64,000 nt of DNA from contig JARGXX010000068.1 of NCBI GenBank assembly GCA_030374765.1, positions 1,736,001 to 1,800,000 on the forward strand, given 5' to 3'. Positions 58,834 through 64,000 of this stretch are shown here, piece after piece. The position numbers and the translations under genes were made by a program. Numbering within the stretch: position 1 is the first letter of the stretch; each line of letters begins with the position of its first letter. The notes beneath the pieces are model-generated. The model was not told the DNA's origin. It saw only the letters and a program-made list of their open reading frames with translations, and ran no database searches. Source of the DNA: Agarophyton chilense (taxonomy: Eukaryota; Rhodophyta; Florideophyceae; Gracilariales; Gracilariaceae).

Positions 58834-60687
58834 TCAAAGAGACGTGCGAGCACGCAGGTTCGCAAGAAGCTGTGCGCGATCACCCTCAACTTGGTCCACG
58901 GGAATGCCCGGATCTAAGAGGAACAGCCTCAGCGGATCCAAGCCTGGATCTTCGACCGACACTGCACTAGGTTGTTGGGTAAACCCATGAAAGTTCTCTT
59001 GAGGAACTCCCGCCGCTGCGGAATGATCGACGGAAGTCGCTACGCCTGCCAGCTCTGGCTCGTCCTCGTAACCGAGTTCAGCCTCAGCTCCCGGCGCTTC
59101 CTCATACGGTTCTTCTCCGTTCTCGGATGGAGTAGCATCGTACACGTATCCAGTAAGCTGGTTCGGTGGCATGTCACGCGGGTTCTCCCGAAGAAAGCGA
59201 GCCTGCTCGGAGGTGATCAACTGGGGCGTCCAGGGGTCGTACCAAACGAAATCTCCAGCACTTGCAGTTAGTCCAGGAGAATGGTCGTGGTGTCTTGCAC
59301 GGGTTCCGCGAGCGGATTGATCAGCTGGCACTCCAGACCAATCGACACTGTCGATCGAATCCACAAGATGGAGGAAGTCGGCATGGTTCGCACGGGATCC
59401 CAGGACAATGGAAAGATCGAGTTCTCTCGCATCCTTCCGCGCTGCGGGCGACATGTACCAAACTCTAAAGGTATCATAAGCATCTCACAGGAGGAAGACG
59501 GCCATCTTGGCGAGAAACTCGGTGTAAACCACAGTCCAATATCCCGAGAACGGGTCGTTAACCAACGCGGACCCGATGTAGGAGATCGCCGCTGGGAGCT
59601 CCACAGCGCAACCACGAGGACTCTCGATCGCCGCCAAATGCTCCGGAATACCAATGTAGCGCCCGAAGCGCGCGTTCTGCCGGATGCGGTCAATCTCCAT
59701 CATTTGATACGGCACCAAATAGCCCAAACGTGATCGAGTACGACGTTCCCAACGGAGACAATCCCAATAGGGAATGTCACGCTTTCGAAGGAAGCGGAAC
59801 TCCGCACGGAGAAGATGATGCTGAAGGCAGAGAGCTGCATCACGCACACCAGGCACACCGCGCACACCGCGCACACCTCGCACACCGCGCCAACCGCTAA
59901 CATCAACTTCAACGAGTGTCTCGATATACGAGTAACCTTCATCGTCGGTACGGGCTTTTCAGGTATCTAGTTCCCAGTCCTGCGGGAGGAGAACCATACT
60001 GATGAATCGGTGAAGACGCTGGTAAATCAGCTTGGTGAACCACGTACGGGCTTCGGACAAGGTTTTCGTTGAATGTCGCGCAATCGCGCTGTCTGGCAAA
60101 GCAATATGGCTCGCCCAGTCGTTGCTCTAAATCGCGTGTTCCAGAATACCGTCGGGGAAGTACCCACCGTGTACATACTGTTGTGTCAACGCGTAATCGC
60201 GGGTAGAAACTGGATCAAACCAGGGCGCTTGCGCGAAAAGTTCAACGTTGTCGAGAGGATCTCGTCCATAGAAATCCGCAGGGTGCGGGTAGCTCCGCCG
60301 AGCACGACGAGAAGGAGCTCGAATCACACCCGCCGAGGCGACGTAAGCCGCGTTCAGCATCGGAGCCACGGTTGGCTGAGGTAACGGTACCGACCGCAAT
60401 CCGGTGCACGGTGTGGGGAACGAACGGTATGGACCGAGTTGAGCAGTAGGCTGCGACGCACAACCAGCAGTGTTGGACGGAGACCCAGAAGGCACATCCT
60501 CAGAGGAGGGCTGAAACGGGTTGGACCCGGCGTTCGGATCCATCGCGAGAGATCGAGCTGAAGAGCGGTGAGGAACAGAATGCTGTTGAGAACTGTAAAA
60601 GTTAGTCGTGCGGCGAGGAATTCGTGACGACGATGAGTACCAGGAACACCGGTCCGACTGCGTATAAACGCTTCTTGCGTCCCCCAT
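58834..60687 (-). other. E2 antisense coding region
   Basis: Between the chromodomain and the 3' purine tract the strand opposite gag-pol carries long frames: 60687-60127 (186 residues, Ser/Pro/Gln-rich start, then FYGRDPLDNVELFAQAPWFD), 59883-59485 (132 residues, with GYLVPYQMMEIDRIRQNARF and IGSALVNDPFSGYWTVVYTE) and 59454-58834 (206 residues, acidic, with WTPQLITSEQARFLRENP). A GVRGVRGVPGV repeat is encoded near 59850-59883. No known domain is recognised. The same frames are found in remnant G4 with protein-level agreement. Antisense extra ORFs are known in some plant Ty3/gypsy families (Retand type). Fossil, a few breaks. Confidence 0.7.
59840..59890 (-). repeat. Short tandem repeat encoding Gly-Val-Arg
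   Basis: ACACCGCGC-type 9-bp units on the plus strand, read on the minus strand as GVRGVRGVPGVR within the antisense region of E2. Confidence 0.75.
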
Positions 60688-60701
60688 GGTTCGCGCTTAA
60701 C

Positions 60702-60709
60702 GAGGAGGG
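60702..60709 (+). other. E2 polypurine tract
   Basis: GAGGAGGG two bases before the 3' LTR. Confidence 0.7.
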
Positions 60710-60711
60710 TA

Positions 60712-61378
60712 TGTAGTATTCTACTATGTCGGGGAGTCTGATAGGCTGATTTTTCGCGAAGTCGCGGTTGGAACTCATAAGTGAGTTCTATCATCAGCAG
60801 TGTGATATGAAATGGCACACCACGTAGGATGCCAGGAGGCAGGGTACATTGTTGGGACACGTGGTATCACGAGTGGAGTGGCTTGCAACGGCGCATGTAG
60901 TGGCGATCCACGTGGCTGGTTTTACTACCCTTTGTAGCTAGACGTACATTACGGACCGTACCCATACAGTGGTTTGGCTAAGTGGCTGACCACTGGGTAT
61001 TATTTATATATTTATTTGGGCACTCACCCTGGCACACAGTGTATAGTGCACCAGAGGTGAGCGCCGACTCCAAGTAAAGGAGACAACATGGGCATCATGA
61101 ATATTTTGTTCCTCGCTTAGGATTCCTTAACTGGAGATCCGGCCGAGCTATGATAGATAGTCAGCCCCCAGCCACTTCACGAGCCGTCTCGTACCTACAT
61201 TCCATCAACGTTTAAAAGTTGCACTGTTCACCCTCGCTGGCGAGTAGTGGCCTTACACCCCACTTCCAGCTCGCTGGTGTTGTAGCTCTACCACCCCTTT
61301 TCCTTCGCCGCAAGCGACCCATCGGCAGTCCGAACGCTGTCGCAGGTGTCTGCTCTCTCCGTTAGAGCAGATACTACA
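60712..61378 (+). repeat. E2 3' LTR
   Basis: 667 bp, same length as the 5' LTR, with about 21 differences. It is followed by GTGCC at 61379-61383. Confidence 0.95.
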
Positions 61379-61383
61379 GTGCC

Positions 61384-62879
61384 TGGCCGAAGTATACTGT
61401 AAGAGCGCTTTCTTGGAGACAGGAGATGTTTTAAAAGATGTCTATGTTGTCTCACCTAGCAGACCAATCAGCTGTCATGAAAATGAATAATCCTTATAAT
61501 CTTCTCGGTTTCCTGTTAATGCGATTAGCAACGATTTTGTTTTGAAGCTCCCACGAATTTACAGGCTAAAGAAGGATTTAGAATAGATTGCGCATGTACG
61601 ATCAAAACGCGAAATCGACTTCAAAAGTGTTGTACGCCTTAAAGAGCAGTTCATGATTGCAGTTCACGACGAAAAATATAAAGAATATGATGATATTGGC
61701 GTTTTCCGTCCTCGGCGCACTTCAAGCCTATTGGAAGATAAGTTAAAGGATATATATGATTTCTTTTCTGGGACTCAAAAGAGAAGAATTCTTTAATAAG
61801 AATCTTTGACGTAACTTCCATGGAGGTATCATTCAGATATTTTCCATACTTGAAGCCTTCTTCTTCGAGGCTCTAATGTGTCTGTTTCCAGCCTTCCAAT
61901 AGAACAACCAATGATTAATATTCCTGATAAAGCGCTGATATCACCTCTGATGCTTTTCGGTACCAGAACCTGCGACTTGTTGACATCCAGTTCCGGTATA
62001 CATCACCTGGACAAAGCTGAGTTTTTCTTTGATGAGTGTAATACACAGGCGCATGCTCGTTCGGACTCAGAAGACGATACTAGTTTTAAGCGCAAGTTTT
62101 CATGCAAAATATCTCAAAACATCTTCATAGTGGTACTTCGATTTAATCACATTGAAGGAAAACAATGAATGGGCCTGCATTTGAGATATTCTCGCATTAT
62201 CAGTGACAGAATATACTGCAACCTCTTCATGTGAAAGTCCTTACTTTCATCGCAAAATTTTGTTTCCGCATAAGATGCTCATGAAAAATCCCCGTCTACG
62301 AAGAATTATTTCAAAGATTTCGGAAACGGTATCTCGCTATAAAACCGTCGATCTTCTTTATTTGAAATTTTGTAACAATCCAAAGAAACAGCAGAACAAC
62401 TTCGAGGCAGATAGTATGATCTCTGAATCCTAGATGAATGAAAATCTACCACCTCTCTCTGCCTAAAGTGCAAACTTGCATCCAGATTGTGAGGGTCGTC
62501 TCAAAATTCATCTCCAGGTTGTAAAGTTTCAATCTGAATGAATGTCATTTTTTCTCTCTACTGATCAACCCTGTACTTTTCGCAGAAGAAATATAAAAAG
62601 AATGAACTGCAATTTTCTGAGAGACCGAAGCTTTTTCTTCTGAAGGCTTTATAGAGTTTCCTCGGCCCCGCAGGCCTTTTAAAACCTGTTCTGTTCCATT
62701 CTTGAGTTGTTTCTCACATGAGCTTCCATAATTTGATTGGCTTGACTTCGTTCGTGTCACTACGTGCTTTGTGTTTTTTGTGTATTATTGTAGGTGCGTT
62801 TCCCGTTTGAGCCATGGTGAACCAACGAACGGCAGTACCTCTGATTTCAAATATGTTTCAATATGAATTGAGCGTTCTT
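61384..62879. other. Unassigned sequence right of E2
   Basis: Before E2 inserted, this was continuous with 50733 and so with the integrase-bearing fossil. Plus-strand frames (for example 61878-62168 and 62203-62433) have no recognised domain. The sequence is AT-rich, with many stops. No LTR or TIR was seen. Confidence 0.35.
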
Positions 62880-63584
62880 TGTAGTATTCCGCTTGGTCGG
62901 CCGAACTAATGGTATGACTTATCTAGAAGTTGCGATTGGAACTCATAAGTAAGAAGTATAGTCAATACGATGATATGACGCGGCGTCCGGCATACAACTC
63001 CTAGGAGATGAATATAGCAGTGGGACATGTGTTGGCGCGGGTCGAGTGGCTTGGCACGGAACGTGCGCATTTGATAACTTTTTTGAATAATTCAAGACTG
63101 GAAACGTCACATGTAGTGACGATCCACGTGTCAGGTTCTATTAACTTTTAGTCCATTAGAAACCATACTCGTACAGTGGTTTGGAAAAGTGGCTGATCAG
63201 TGGTATTGTTTACGTATTATTTGGCACCTCACCCATTTAAACAGTTTGTAGGGTCCCAGAGGTGAGCTCCGAATCCAAGTAAAGGAAACAACATTAGTAT
63301 CATGACTATTCTGATCCTCGCTTAGACTTTTCTTAACCCAATATCCGAAAGGGCTATAAAAGAGAGTCATCCTACAACTACTTAAAAAGCCGCCTCCTTT
63401 ACCATGCCCCATCAGTATTATACAGTGTACCGTTCACCCTCGCTGGTCAGTAGTGGCCTTACATCTGACTTCCAGCTCGCTGGTGTTCTAGCTCTACCAC
63501 TGCTTTTCCCTTCGCCACAAGCACAGCCTGGAGGCGCGAACTCTGTTGCAGGCGTCTGCTCCTACCAAAAGAGCAAATATTAAA
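62880..63584 (+). repeat. Decayed LTR of the E2 family
   Basis: Begins TGTAGTATTCCGCTTGG and ends near AGCAAATATTAAA, aligning along its length with the E2 LTRs (shared blocks: GGAACTCATAAGT, GTGGCCTTACAT, TTCCAGCTCGCTGGTGTT). Strongly diverged, with no target duplication visible. It is either a solo LTR or the 5' LTR of an element running off the window. Confidence 0.8.
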
Positions 63585-63764
63585 ATCGTGAGCATATCCT
63601 GAGTACTATGTCAACATGGTGATTCATCATACTGTAGTTGTTGTGAGTACTTATAAACTGAATTTCAGATGAAGAGGAGTCCCCTTCGTTTGTGTTGTTG
63701 TTTTTGTTTTTGAGTAAAAAAAATTGTGTACATTGGAACCAATTTTTTATTTTGAATCATCGCT

Positions 63765-63914
63765 ATGGGTGAGACATCAGAAAAAATGGAAAACGCGAGA
63801 ATGCATGCATCAAGGAACGAGGGCTCTGCATCTGAGGATGGTGCAGAGCAAGGTCTCGGGGACACGGTGGCTCGTGTGAAAGAATTGATGCAGAATCTCG
63901 ACCAAGATGAATAG
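63765..63914 (+). CDS. Small hydrophilic ORF, 49 aa, unknown
   Basis: MGETSEKMENARMHASRNEG..., ending in ELMQNLDQDE. Charged, helical and low in hydrophobic residues, ATG to TAG with no stops. It starts 180 bases after the decayed E2-family LTR, so it may be the beginning of a gag-like frame, though it does not match the E2 gag start. It could also be chance. It shows no signal peptide or membrane segment. Confidence 0.3.
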   Translation: MGETSEKMENARMHASRNEGSASEDGAEQGLGDTVARVKELMQNLDQDE

Positions 63915-64000
63915 ATGATCGTAATGGTGAGCTCCACGGGGGAGATTATCCGCCGATTCTAGCAAAAATCGTCCCCGTTTAGCTCTGGATCTGCAAGTCT

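Larger units (their letters stand above)
50739..61378 (+). mobile_element. E2: Ty3/gypsy chromovirus-type LTR retrotransposon, nearly whole fossil
   Basis: 10,640 bp with two 667-bp LTRs (TGTAGTAT...ATACTACA) and a 5-bp target duplication GTGCC. Plus-strand order: primer site, gag (coiled coil, capsid, zinc knuckle), protease, reverse transcriptase, RNase H, integrase, chromodomain, then a 1.9-kb region coding on the opposite strand, a purine tract and the 3' LTR. By hand count the LTRs differ at about 21 of 667 positions (3%), so this is the youngest LTR element here. It is complete in layout, with a small number of breaks in the coding regions. Its 5' LTR outer edge is shared with the inverted duplication. 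Confidence 0.95.

Noticed and set aside
1-64000. Oomycete RXLR or Crinkler effector genes, tRNA genes, rRNA genes and CRISPR arrays
   Set aside because: None of the expected motifs, folds or repeat patterns was found on reading both strands.

Overview
This is a eukaryotic, gene-poor, repeat-dense window made almost entirely of transposable elements inserted into one another. The best guess for the host is a stramenopile, most likely an oomycete, because the pogo-type DDE transposase and the chromodomain Ty3/gypsy elements resemble oomycete families I know. That is recognition, not a search result. I see no intact host gene, no rRNA or tRNA gene and no CRISPR array.

Layout. (1) 1-2298 plus 9556-9783 (minus strand): remains of a Ulp1/SENP-like (C48) SUMO protease gene, split by Ty3/gypsy element E1 (2304-9550, minus strand, 446-bp LTRs, target duplication CAGCT). 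(2) 9784-22317: a 12,534-bp block present again, inverted and nearly identical, at 38867-51400. The two copies are circular permutations: the left reads A-B, the right (reverse complemented) reads B-A. The block carries a tyrosine-recombinase (DIRS/Ngaro-type) retroelement, an older integrase-bearing sequence, a piece of gypsy RNase H and one LTR of E2. (3) 22318-38866, between the arms: unassigned sequence, a gypsy remnant G4 (22930-28789) with a solo E1-family LTR inside it, a Ty1/copia element (30197-35044, minus), and gypsy fossil G3 (35182-39560, minus) carrying a 2.0-kb pogo-like DNA transposon (35345-37345). (4) 50739-61378: Ty3/gypsy chromovirus E2 (plus, 667-bp LTRs, target duplication GTGCC). 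(5) 61384-64000: unassigned sequence and a decayed E2-family LTR.

The two strongest observations are these. First, the permuted inverted duplication has the signature of excision as a circle and reintegration after opening at another point. The right copy looks ancestral: its outer ends run on naturally into E2 and into G3 RNase H. The left copy carries the 5' LTR version of E2, so the event post-dates the divergence of E2's LTRs. Second, E2, its remnant G4 and the unrelated E1 all carry an extra coding stretch in antisense between the chromodomain and the 3' LTR, and the E2/G4 version is conserved as protein.

All retroelements here are treated as fossils: E2 is the most complete, with a small number of breaks, while E1, copia, G3, G4 and the tyrosine-recombinase element are heavily eroded. 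ORFs in the duplicated arms are mostly shadows or fragments of these elements and are not called as genes.
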